A stretch of DNA of 15,116 bases from Chloroflexota bacterium (lineage in GTDB: Bacteria; Chloroflexota; Anaerolineae; Anaerolineales; UBA4823). A program made the translations under genes and the position numbers. The stretch is from assembly GCA_012798185.1 (NCBI GenBank), contig JAAZNS010000499.1, positions 1 to 15,116 of the forward strand. Reading direction: 5' to 3'. Shown here piece by piece: positions 7,362 to 14,258 of the stretch. Numbering within the stretch: position 1 is the stretch's first letter; the number at the start of each line of letters is the position of its first letter. Under the pieces are notes generated by a model. It ran no database searches, was not told where the DNA came from, and was given only the letters and a program-made list of their open reading frames with translations.

Positions 7362-7571
7362 ATGATTGTATCAGAGAAAAAAATACTGGACCAACAATCC
7401 ATCGAAGATTGGCTTAAACTTTTTACAATAGTGGTGGAAGAACAAGGATTATTCACTCGATATGGTGAGTTTTACCAAAAGATCGAACAGATTTACAAGA
7501 AAGGCTGGATAAGTAAATCATCTTTATATATTTTCACCCATGTTTTTCTTTTGAAATATCACCACGCCTAA
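7362..7571 (+). CDS. Small hypothetical ORF back to back with the secreted-protein gene
   Basis: This 69-codon frame starts at ATG 7362, three bases from the divergent ATG at 7358. It fills a gap that holds no other gene, and its last 48 bases overlap the 3' end of the permease gene on the other strand. The predicted protein looks like an ordinary soluble helical sequence (QQSIEDWLKLFTIVVEEQGL, EFYQKIEQIYKKGW) rather than typical antisense translation, but I recognise no family. There is no ribosome-binding site and no promoter is evident. The -10 box of the divergent gene lies inside its first codons. It could be a real small protein, the remnant of a decayed gene, or chance in AT-rich DNA. 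Confidence 0.3.
   Translation: MIVSEKKILDQQSIEDWLKLFTIVVEEQGLFTRYGEFYQKIEQIYKKGWISKSSLYIFTHVFLLKYHHA
7365..7373 (-). promoter_or_regulatory. Extended -10 promoter (TGATACAAT) for the secreted-protein gene
   Basis: On the minus strand, TGATACAAT fits the extended -10 form TGnTATAAT with one mismatch. A TTG-starting -35 candidate (TTGGTC, 7394-7389) sits 18 bp upstream. Only six bases separate the -10 box from the ATG at 7358, so the transcript would start at or within a base of the start codon. The gene has no Shine-Dalgarno sequence, which fits leaderless translation. Confidence 0.5.
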
Positions 7572-8639
7572 TGTGAAATAACATATCGAAAGCAGTAACG
7601 AGGCTGTCAGGCGGAATGCAACCTGCGGCAGGCTATTGCCAAAGGTCAAGACCTGCTGCAGCGCAAGGAAACTGTGTGTGGCCGGGAAAATATCGAACAC
7701 ATCGATGGCATGCCCCGCCAGGTTGAATATGGTCAGGGGCGGCAATTGATAGAACGCTCCGGAGAGGAAAACCTGCACCATCGTTACCGTTGCCCCAACA
7801 TTAGCCGCCTGGCTGTCGTTTTCGATAAAGCAGGCTGTCAGGAATCCCATACCGATGGCAGATATGGCAAGAGTCATTCCGACCAGCAATGCCAGCCAAA
7901 AAGACCCCTGGTTGTTGAAACCCATCCATATGGCTGCTAAAAATATTACCAGAACCTGAACAAAGGCGACAATGAATTGTGAAAGGCTGATTCCGCTCAA
8001 AAGATCGAAAGCTGAAATCCTGGTAAGGCGTAACCGGCGCAGCGTTTTCCAGCGTATTTCCCGGCTCACCAGCATCGCAGTTTGGGGGATTATCATCAGG
8101 ATGGCAAAAACTATCATCCCTGGAGCGTATAAATCAAAGGTGGTTTGTGCGGTTCCCGTTCCTTGGGCAGCATTCAAGCCAACCTCAGTTAGTTTGAACA
8201 ATTCCGTACGGCTCTCTTTTTTGTCCTGGTATTGTCGCGCCAGTCTCGCAAGAATAACACTGGCGCGATAATACTGCATATTCAGCGCGTCGCCACGAAA
8301 ATTGAGGTCGGGCACTCCCGATTGCTTGGTGATTGTAACGAACAGCGCTGCGCTTTTATCTTTAAGGGCAGATTCGGCAGTTTGTGCATCCTCAACAAAG
8401 CGGATGTCGAAGATCGGCTGACCGCTGGCATATTGGGCTTTTTGCCAGGAATCTATTAATTCGGCATGGTGGTGGATAAGATCGTTGACCAAAATTGGGT
8501 AAGCAACCTGCAGAGGAACGTTATAACTGGCAGCAGTGATGCCTAAGAAGACGATTGGTAGGAGTAACTCCAATGCCAATAATTGAAGCTCGCGCAGCAC
8601 CTCGATCAGGCATTTCCGAGCGACCAGCAGAATTTTCAC
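7524..8639 (-). CDS. ABC-2 type transporter permease (second subunit)
   Basis: This 371-residue ABC-2 permease has one N-terminal helix (about 20-40, LALELLLPIVFLGITAA), a large extracytoplasmic segment (about 45-175), and a C-terminal bundle of five helices starting near FDLYAPGMIVFAILMIIP. This is the ABC2_membrane_3 layout of YhhJ/YbhR-type exporters. ENDSQAANVGA parallels TRSDSEAANLGA of the first permease (9598-10773), and the two share overall layout, so they are paralogues that probably form a heterodimer with the ATPase encoded between them. The GTG start at 8639 overlaps the ATPase stop (GTGA), which indicates translational coupling. It is the last gene of the TetR-led operon. No terminator hairpin is apparent downstream. 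The exported substrate is unknown; drugs, lipids or cell-wall precursors are all possible. Confidence 0.9.
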   Translation of the reverse strand: MKILLVARKCLIEVLRELQLLALELLLPIVFLGITAASYNVPLQVAYPILVNDLIHHHAELIDSWQKAQYASGQPIFDIRFVEDAQTAESALKDKSAALFVTITKQSGVPDLNFRGDALNMQYYRASVILARLARQYQDKKESRTELFKLTEVGLNAAQGTGTAQTTFDLYAPGMIVFAILMIIPQTAMLVSREIRWKTLRRLRLTRISAFDLLSGISLSQFIVAFVQVLVIFLAAIWMGFNNQGSFWLALLVGMTLAISAIGMGFLTACFIENDSQAANVGATVTMVQVFLSGAFYQLPPLTIFNLAGHAIDVFDIFPATHSFLALQQVLTFGNSLPQVAFRLTASLLLSICYFTLGVVIFQKKNMGENI

Positions 8640-9589
8640 TCGCGCAGCCTCCTTCCGGTAAGCTGGATGAACACATCTTCGAGGGTGTTTTGGCGTATAT
8701 TGATGCTGCCTGGCTGAAGGGAAAGTTTATTCATGGTTACGAGAATAGCTGGTAATATGCTGACCGCGTTCAGAGCGCGCAAGGTAATCAGACGCTGTGA
8801 AGCTTCGATGTGAACATCTCCCACTAAAGGTTGTAGTCCTGCCTTTACGCGCTGGATGTCATCTTCATCCAACTTTAAGTCCTGTTCTATCTCGATCACA
8901 TCGCCTTCTCCAACACGGCGTTTCAGCGCGTCTACCGTATCACACACCAGCAATTGACCGTGGTCGATAATGGCGACTCGGTCAGCCAGGCGTTCTGCCT
9001 CATCCATATTGTGAGTGGTGAGGATGACGGTCTTTTCATGAGCGATGTTTTGGATATATTGGCGCACTTTCAAGCGGCTCTGTGGGTCAAGCCCTGCTTC
9101 CGGTTCATCCAGGACGACGATTTCCGGATTATGCACCAAAGCCATCGCCAGGTTGAGGCGGCGCTGCATGCCGCCGGAGAGGGTACGCGCTTGTTTATTA
9201 CGTTTTTCGACCAGATCGAGTTCTTTAAGCAAATTTTCAGCGTTTCGACGTGCCATGGATGCTTTCAGTCCATACATTTGACCGATGAATTGCAATTGCT
9301 CGAAGCAGGTGAGCCGCTCCCACAAGACGATTTCTTGCGGGCAGACGCCCACACGGGAGCGGATCGGTTCGTCGCCTTCACTTAAATGCTTACCGTGGAT
9401 CGTTACTGTTCCTGTATCCGGTTTTATCAAACCGCACATCATGTTTATGGTGGTCGTTTTACCCGCGCCATTTGGACCCAGCAAGCCAAATACTTCGCCT
9501 TCCAGCACTTGCAGTGTCAGGTCCTTCACAGCGATCAGCGCGCCGTATTTTTTGGTCAGATGATCGGTTTGCAATACAATATCAGCCAT
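8636..9589 (-). CDS. ABC transporter ATP-binding protein (ABC-2/DrrA-like)
   Basis: This 317-residue nucleotide-binding subunit has Walker A GPNGAGKTT (38-46), Q-loop Gln85, the ABC signature LSGGMQ (137-142), Walker B IVVLDEP (157-163), D-loop GLDP (166-169) and the switch His193 in TTHNMDEAE. The roughly 100-residue C-terminal extension, ending in LEDVFIQLTGR, is typical of DrrA/CcmA-like ATPases paired with ABC-2 exporters. It should energise export through the two flanking permeases. The ATG at 9589 is preceded by AAGGTG at five-base spacing and lies eight bases after the first permease's stop. The end overlaps the second permease start by GTGA. The residues after Walker B are DEPEAGLDP rather than the common DEPTSGLDP, a conservative variation. 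Confidence 0.95.
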   Translation of the reverse strand: MADIVLQTDHLTKKYGALIAVKDLTLQVLEGEVFGLLGPNGAGKTTTINMMCGLIKPDTGTVTIHGKHLSEGDEPIRSRVGVCPQEIVLWERLTCFEQLQFIGQMYGLKASMARRNAENLLKELDLVEKRNKQARTLSGGMQRRLNLAMALVHNPEIVVLDEPEAGLDPQSRLKVRQYIQNIAHEKTVILTTHNMDEAERLADRVAIIDHGQLLVCDTVDALKRRVGEGDVIEIEQDLKLDEDDIQRVKAGLQPLVGDVHIEASQRLITLRALNAVSILPAILVTMNKLSLQPGSINIRQNTLEDVFIQLTGRRLRE

Positions 9590-9597
9590 AACACACC

Positions 9598-10773
9598 TTA
9601 TTTTTGCCGTAATTGGAAGCGTTGAAAAAGAACGATCCCAATTACCAGGATGATTGCCGCCAATGCCCCCATCATGATTAACTCATATTGGATATCACCC
9701 GCGTGATCGCCAAGCACCAATACGCGGCGCATGGCTTCCGCGGCGTGTGCTGTGGGTAAAAAATCGTAAACCTGGATTACTCTGCTGCCGACCGTAAAAA
9801 GCGGCGCTTTGGGCATGGGGTACATGGCACCAGAGACTAACGCCATTAATACACCCATTACCGCGCCCAAGTTGGCAGCTTCGCTATCGCTGCGAGTGAA
9901 ACAGGAGGTCAATAATCCCAATCCCACAGCCGATAAGCCGAGCAATAAACCAATACCCATCGCCAGCAACAGAGAGCCTTGAGCGCGGAATCCCATTAAC
10001 CAGGCAGATCCAAATGTGAATGGAACGGTGAATAATGCGATGACCATCTGCGCCAGGGTAACACCTAGTAATAGATCACTGGCGGAAGCGTTCGTTAAGC
10101 GCAGGCGGTGCAGGGTATGGTTAACGTTTTCCCGAGTCAGGGTCATGGCAGTGGTGATGGTGATTAACATTAAACTGAATACGATCAATCCCGACACACC
10201 AAAATCCAGGTCGGACATGGTGCCGGTGCCGGAGATGAATCCGTAGGATAGCGTTAAGTTTTCCTGCCATCCGGCAGACTGGCGAAAGTAGCCAGCAAGA
10301 TAATCGTTCAGGATGCTGCGAGCAAAGGCATAATTATCGGAATTCTGATCGCCAACCAGGGTAAGTTCGATGGGCGGGATCGGTGCCTTGCTTTGCATAC
10401 CCAACACGGCTTGGGTGAAATTCTTGGGAAAAATCAACAGTAGGGTGGCTTTGCGCTCGCGCAAGGCAATCTCTGCCTGTTGGCGGTTTTCCACCTTCGC
10501 CACTTCGAAAATCGGCGAACCCTCATATTCCGCTTCGCACAATAACCGGATAAGCTGATCTGAAGCAGGGGTTAAGGATAGATGACCTGTCACTGCCTGA
10601 TCCTCGTTCAAGATCAGAATTTTCAGAAAACTCGATAAATTTTGATTGGACTTGCTGAAAGCAATGAAATAAAAAGCCAATAATATTATCGGAAAGAGAA
10701 ACAGCAACCCGAGAAGCAGTGGTTCCCGCCAGAGCTCGCGTAAGTTTTTAATAGCAATAGCGATGATTTTCAT
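9598..10773 (-). CDS. ABC-2 type transporter permease (first subunit)
   Basis: The product (391 residues from ATG 10773) has an N-terminal cytoplasmic helix and first membrane span (PLLLGLLFLFPIILLAFYFIA), a long extracytoplasmic region, and five more spans from about LDFGVSGLIVFSLMLIT to the end, the ABC2_membrane_3 pattern. The extracytoplasmic part contains VENRQQAEIALRERKATLLL, which parallels VEDAQTAESALKDKSAALFV in the second permease. Start choice is uncertain. The frame extends upstream to GTG 10809 and ATG 10785, both overlapping the TetR gene. I prefer ATG 10773 because MKIIAIAIKNLRELWREPL is the normal family N-terminus and a weak GAG lies seven bases before it. The gene follows the TetR stop by four bases at this start, so co-transcription is very likely. 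Confidence 0.9.
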   Translation of the reverse strand: MKIIAIAIKNLRELWREPLLLGLLFLFPIILLAFYFIAFSKSNQNLSSFLKILILNEDQAVTGHLSLTPASDQLIRLLCEAEYEGSPIFEVAKVENRQQAEIALRERKATLLLIFPKNFTQAVLGMQSKAPIPPIELTLVGDQNSDNYAFARSILNDYLAGYFRQSAGWQENLTLSYGFISGTGTMSDLDFGVSGLIVFSLMLITITTAMTLTRENVNHTLHRLRLTNASASDLLLGVTLAQMVIALFTVPFTFGSAWLMGFRAQGSLLLAMGIGLLLGLSAVGLGLLTSCFTRSDSEAANLGAVMGVLMALVSGAMYPMPKAPLFTVGSRVIQVYDFLPTAHAAEAMRRVLVLGDHAGDIQYELIMMGALAAIILVIGIVLFQRFQLRQK

Positions 10774-10777
10774 GTCG

Positions 10778-11491
10778 CTACTCATTTTTAGCGGACATGC
10801 TGGCAACACCCTGGCAGATCAGATCGATGAATGCTTCCAGCATTCGCTCAGAAGGGATGTCAGCGCTGACTACCTGAAAATAATGGTTTAGGTATGGAAG
10901 AAGCAGGCTATCGCCGGCGGCAATGGTGAAGGCGTGCACTAAACGGCTGGAAGCTTCCAGGTCGATATCTTTTCGAATTTCGCCGCGTTGCATCGCCTGT
11001 TGCAGGATTTCCCGAACAACCCCGAGCATCGTATTGGCAATCGGCTCGACCAGGGTTTCAGCCAATTCAGCATCACCCTGGTAAGCTGCCCTGGCAAATA
11101 AGCGGATGAAACTTGCTTGGGTGTAACTCCATTCGATACCGCCGACCAGGTATTCTTTCAATACTTGGCGTAAGGGAAGCGAAACTAAATAAGGGCGGTA
11201 TTGCCGGAAACACTCTATTAAAATTTGCACACTGAGTTGAACGGCAAACGCCAGCATACCCTCCCGGTGGGGAAAATAGGTGTAAAGCGAGCCAACCGAA
11301 ACGCCGGCGCGCTGCGCCACCTTTTTTATGTTTATAGAAGAAGGGCCTGCCTGAGCTGCTTCTTCCAGGATGGCTTCGATGATCGCATTCTGCCGCTGGG
11401 GATCCAGACGGCGGAAAGTGCGGGTGACTACCCCTTCTTCTTCGAACTTCAATACATATGCAGGGAATTGCGAAAGAAAATAATCATTCAT
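10778..11491 (-). CDS. TetR/AcrR-family transcriptional regulator of the ABC exporter operon
   Basis: This 237-residue regulator has an N-terminal TetR DNA-binding domain. RRLDPQRQNAIIEAILEEAA (27-46) forms helix 1. SINIKKVAQRAGVSVGSLYTYF (52-73) is the helix-turn-helix, with the diagnostic GVSVGSLYTYFPHREGML. The C-terminal part is an all-helical ligand-binding and dimerisation domain. About 25 residues precede the usual TetR start, a modest extension. The gene heads the operon with the permease-ATPase-permease genes and lies directly under a consensus promoter overlapped by a perfect dyad, so autorepression and induction by an exported compound are the natural inference. The ATG at 11491 is itself the last three bases of that dyad and has no Shine-Dalgarno sequence. 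The effector is unknown. Confidence 0.93.
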   Translation of the reverse strand: MNDYFLSQFPAYVLKFEEEGVVTRTFRRLDPQRQNAIIEAILEEAAQAGPSSINIKKVAQRAGVSVGSLYTYFPHREGMLAFAVQLSVQILIECFRQYRPYLVSLPLRQVLKEYLVGGIEWSYTQASFIRLFARAAYQGDAELAETLVEPIANTMLGVVREILQQAMQRGEIRKDIDLEASSRLVHAFTIAAGDSLLLPYLNHYFQVVSADIPSERMLEAFIDLICQGVASMSAKNE

Positions 11492-11521
11492 ATAATATGA
11501 ACCATTGGTTCATATTATATG
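11489..11521. promoter_or_regulatory. Perfect 33-bp inverted repeat, likely TetR operator
   Basis: The left arm CATATAATATGAACCA (11489-11504) and right arm TGGTTCATATTATATG (11506-11521) are exact reverse complements around a single central T (11505). The repeat covers the -10 box and the predicted transcription start, and ends on the TetR start codon, the classic position for a self-repressing TetR dimer site. A second, imperfect dyad, ATGAA-N7-TTCAT (11519-11535), continues into the promoter spacer and may bind a second dimer. Confidence 0.85.
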
Positions 11522-11542
11522 AACATTATATTCATTTGTCAA
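11514..11542 (-). promoter_or_regulatory. Consensus sigma-70-type promoter of the TetR-ABC operon
   Basis: On the minus strand, TTGACA (11542-11537) and TATAAT (11519-11514) are separated by exactly 17 bp, a full match to the housekeeping consensus. The start of transcription should fall near 11507, in the middle of the inverted repeat, giving a leader of roughly 16 nt before the ATG at 11491. Such a strong promoter fits tight repression by the overlapping operator. Confidence 0.85.
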
Positions 11543-11575
11543 GTTGGTATTGTGATTATTTGAGAAATTCTCGGA

Positions 11576-12805
11576 TTATGATCCCGATTTCACTCGCGGC
11601 TGGATGGATACCAATCCATTCTTTGCCATAGCCCTCTGAAGTGGCTCAGCGCGCACCGGCATGACCCGGCTATTGGCAAAATAAGCAAAATCGAAGTTGG
11701 TCTCATCGCCGGCGTTTTTGCCCGGAATGGGCATCAGCCGGGCAGTGAGAGGCTTATCCAGCCTCAATGCTAATGCCGCCAGGTCGAGCAGGATAGCAGT
11801 CAGCGCTTCAACGGAAGTATCGCCAGGCAGCGGGATGGTATCCAATCCGGCGCCGCATACCGCAGAATAGAGCATGAGATCAGTGATGGTTAATATCCCT
11901 TGTGCGGCGCGTAACGCAAAGACTGAATCTTCCAAAACCGGAAGAAATACACCGCAAAATCCCACCCGTTTGAATTGCGCCCGGTCAATAGAATGGGTGA
12001 GTAATGCAGCTGCCGTTAGCGAACCAGACAATCCTACCGCTGGAACGCCCATATTCTCAAAGGCGGTGCCCAGCGACAGTTTTGCTTCTGGAAATTGTGC
12101 CAGCGAAAAATCGATGCCCTTGAAAGTTATTTTATATTGCTGCGATAAATGCTCAGCAATTTTTTCCAAAGCAAGGGCATATTTTTCGATGTTTCCAGTA
12201 AGCTGCCGGCATCCTTGATCAAGATCTTCGGCGTTTTCGAAAGCTTCCACCGCTAAAGGAGCGGCTTCGATAGCCAAGGAAAAAGCGGGTTTATCATCTC
12301 TGGCGTAAGATGCCGGGAAGAACGGCACACAGGAAGGCACGTTTGCTAGAGCAGTAAAGCGCAGATTGTTGAAACCATCGGCAGTGCTTGGCGCAGTTTC
12401 ATGAATGACCCGGGCACAGGCTTTTACCGCAGCCAGGGAAATTTTAAAATTCGGGGTGGTCATATCGCCGCAAAAAAAGACATTTTGGGTAGCAGCCAGC
12501 GCTGCCGGGATCAATGCGTAATTGGCAATCGCCTGCGGTAACGCAGGACCTAAAGATACATACTCAAAGCCGGCTTCCTTGGTAAAGTTTTCCATCTGCC
12601 TGGCGAATTCTACGAGTTCACCCTCCGTCCAATAACGTTTGATATGCGGAAATGGAATAGTCGCCAGCCGGACTGTTTGCACTGAAAAACCAGCCGATTC
12701 AAATGCCTGGCGGGCAGCCGTGATAAAAGATCCTGCTTGCGAAATTGTTTCTCCCTGGATGGGGTGCTTTTGATTTATAAATACGGTTATAGAGCGAATT
12801 CTCAT
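11576..12805 (-). CDS. DUF711 (UPF0210/PFL-like) family protein
   Basis: This 409-residue protein begins MRIRSITVFI, the typical start of the DUF711 family (UPF0210), whose members adopt a fold related to pyruvate formate-lyase-like barrels but have no established reaction. Family-like segments include DGFNNLRFTALANVPSCVPFFPASY, FKGIDFSLAQFP, GLSGSLTAAALLTHSID and YSAVCGAGLDTIPLPGDTS. No glycyl-radical motif or iron-sulfur cluster motif is apparent, so a PFL reaction should not be assumed. It is slightly shorter than the roughly 445-residue UPF0210 proteins of Firmicutes. The ATG at 12805 overlaps the TGA of the upstream RNA methyltransferase (ATGA), and AAAGGA lies 11 bases before it, so translation is probably coupled. 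It is the last gene of its apparent operon; no strong terminator follows. Confidence 0.88.
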   Translation of the reverse strand: MRIRSITVFINQKHPIQGETISQAGSFITAARQAFESAGFSVQTVRLATIPFPHIKRYWTEGELVEFARQMENFTKEAGFEYVSLGPALPQAIANYALIPAALAATQNVFFCGDMTTPNFKISLAAVKACARVIHETAPSTADGFNNLRFTALANVPSCVPFFPASYARDDKPAFSLAIEAAPLAVEAFENAEDLDQGCRQLTGNIEKYALALEKIAEHLSQQYKITFKGIDFSLAQFPEAKLSLGTAFENMGVPAVGLSGSLTAAALLTHSIDRAQFKRVGFCGVFLPVLEDSVFALRAAQGILTITDLMLYSAVCGAGLDTIPLPGDTSVEALTAILLDLAALALRLDKPLTARLMPIPGKNAGDETNFDFAYFANSRVMPVRAEPLQRAMAKNGLVSIQPRVKSGS

Positions 12806-13584
12806 GATAAAGATGTCCTTTGTTGAACGATAGCGAACAGCAGGATTCCTGCTGCAACGGCGGCGTTGAGCGATTCAGCATTACCAGGCATGGGGATGTA
12901 AAGGCGTTCGTGGGATAATTTTTGTGCTTCAATTCCGGCGCCTTCTGCTTCCCCGCCGACGATCAATGCTAATGGCTGCCGGTAATCTGCCATGGTGTAG
13001 GGTTTACCTGCGTTTGAATCTGCCAGGAAAACGTGCAATCCATACTTTTCGATATTGGCTGTAATTTCCTGCCAGGATAATGATAGGATGGGTAGGTGGA
13101 AATGGGCACCCATTGCCGAACGAACGACTTTAGGTGAATAGATATCCACGGTGCCCTTGGGAACGAATACTGCGTCGCAGCCGGCAGCGTGGGCTGTTCT
13201 CAACATCGTGCCCAGATTTCCCGGGTCGCGAACAGCATCGGGAATGAAAAGAAATTCTATAGCCTCCTTTACAGGTTGATTTTTTTGTTCGATGACTGCC
13301 AGGATACCTTGTGGAGTTGATGTATTGCTTATGAAGCGCATGATTTGCGGGGTGACCTTTTCGCACGAAACGCCTGCGACTATAAATTTATCTAACACGG
13401 ATTTACCGCGCAAATCTAATTCATCGGTATAAAACACCAATAAGGCTTTCCAATCGGATTGCGATGCTTCCTCAGCCAGCCGCACCCCTTCGATGACAAA
13501 AGCATTATCTTGGTTCCGCTGACGGGATTTGGATTGTAGGGTATGCACCCAAAGAATTTTTGGGTTGTGAGCAGAGGATATCAT
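12802..13584 (-). CDS. SpoU/TrmH-family RNA 2'-O-methyltransferase
   Basis: This 260-residue enzyme of the SPOUT superfamily transfers a methyl group from S-adenosylmethionine to a ribose 2'-hydroxyl in rRNA or tRNA. All three SpoU motifs are present: DAVRDPGNLGTMLRTA (116-131), with the usual catalytic Arg129; ALIVGGEAEG (206-215); and IPMPGNAESLNAAVAAGI (230-247), which builds the trefoil-knot cofactor site. The N-terminal about 100 residues form the SpoU substrate-binding domain (FVIEGVRLAEEA, TPQGILAVIEQ). Size and layout fit the RlmB/TsnR-like subgroup, but the target nucleotide cannot be told. The ATG at 13584 has no clear Shine-Dalgarno sequence. It lies 46 bases after the macro-domain gene and overlaps DUF711 by four bases. 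Confidence 0.93.
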   Translation of the reverse strand: MISSAHNPKILWVHTLQSKSRQRNQDNAFVIEGVRLAEEASQSDWKALLVFYTDELDLRGKSVLDKFIVAGVSCEKVTPQIMRFISNTSTPQGILAVIEQKNQPVKEAIEFLFIPDAVRDPGNLGTMLRTAHAAGCDAVFVPKGTVDIYSPKVVRSAMGAHFHLPILSLSWQEITANIEKYGLHVFLADSNAGKPYTMADYRQPLALIVGGEAEGAGIEAQKLSHERLYIPMPGNAESLNAAVAAGILLFAIVQQRTSLS

Positions 13585-13630
13585 CTTGAAAAATTGAACT
13601 TAGGTCAGCAGTGTAATTTACTCATAAAGA

Positions 13631-14197
13631 TCAACTTTGAAAGAGGTCTTTCCAAGTCGATTGGAAAGCTAGCATCGTGGGCTGGTCGTACAGGGTGAGA
13701 CGGATTAACATTAATCCGGAAGATGGATTATGGTCGAAATATGCTTGAATGGCAGTTAATATTACCTTGGAAGCTAATTCCCTGGGAAAGCCAAAAATAC
13801 CAGTGGATATTGCTGGCAGCGCCAGCGACGTGATCCCAAGCTCATCAGCTAGCTGTAAGGTACTGAGTATGGTCGTATTTAACCGCTTTTCTTCATTCCC
13901 AGAACCCCATACCGGACCAACAGCATGGATAACATATTTACATTTCAAATTTCCAGCCGAAGTATAAGCGGGCGTATTATGTTTTATCGGCCCATGCTCT
14001 TCGATCCATTGGTCACTTTCGATTTGAATTTGTGGTCCGCCGCGATGGACAATAGCGCCTGCCACACCGCCGCCATGTTGAAGCTGAGAGTTGGCAGCAT
14101 TAACGATCGCCTCCACAGCTTCTTGCGTGATATCACCCTGCACGAGTTGAAGCTTTTGTTTTTTGCCAATTTTTACTTCCGCAATCATTTTGTTCAT
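13631..14197 (-). CDS. Macro domain protein (ADP-ribose binding; possible ADP-ribosyl hydrolase)
   Basis: This 188-residue single macro domain binds ADP-ribose and related NAD metabolites; many members remove ADP-ribose from proteins or deacetylate O-acetyl-ADP-ribose. GDIT (21-24) contacts the adenine side, IVNAAN (31-36) and HGGGVAGAI (41-49) line the distal ribose, and ISTGIFGFP (130-138) is the phosphate loop. In the third loop an Ala stands where MacroD/YmdB enzymes have the catalytic Asp (GGGVD), so it looks more like the AF1521 type. I start at ATG 14197, which has AAGGAG six bases upstream. The ATG at 14200 would be only three bases from it, and a TTG at 14227 would lie before the ribosome-binding site. 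It follows the HAD gene by 61 bases on the same strand. Confidence 0.92.
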   Translation of the reverse strand: MNKMIAEVKIGKKQKLQLVQGDITQEAVEAIVNAANSQLQHGGGVAGAIVHRGGPQIQIESDQWIEEHGPIKHNTPAYTSAGNLKCKYVIHAVGPVWGSGNEEKRLNTTILSTLQLADELGITSLALPAISTGIFGFPRELASKVILTAIQAYFDHNPSSGLMLIRLTLYDQPTMLAFQSTWKDLFQS

Positions 14198-14200
14198 CAT

Positions 14201-14212
14201 GATCTCCTTTGG
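14201..14212 (-). promoter_or_regulatory. Strong ribosome-binding site deciding the macro-domain start
   Basis: CCAAAGGAGATC on the minus strand contains AAGGAG, a near-perfect Shine-Dalgarno sequence. It is followed by two consecutive ATG codons; the second (14197) has the standard six-base spacing, so the longer frame opened by TTG 14227 is unlikely to be used. Confidence 0.7.
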
Positions 14213-14258
14213 AGGACAGAAGAACAACAGGTTGTGGCTGATATGTGATCAAAGAACC

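Noticed and set aside
8954..9385. A 143-codon plus-strand ORF opposite the ABC ATPase
   Set aside because: It lies wholly antisense to a clearly conserved gene and shows no family resemblance; it is a codon-bias shadow. The same applies to the plus-strand ORFs at 6740-7177, 3951-4436, 1024-1398 and 11874-12218.
11570..11590. GAGAATTTCTC and GGAT...ATCC mini-repeats after the DUF711 stop, as a terminator
   Set aside because: The stems are 4-5 bp with loops too small or no T-run; they do not form a credible intrinsic terminator.
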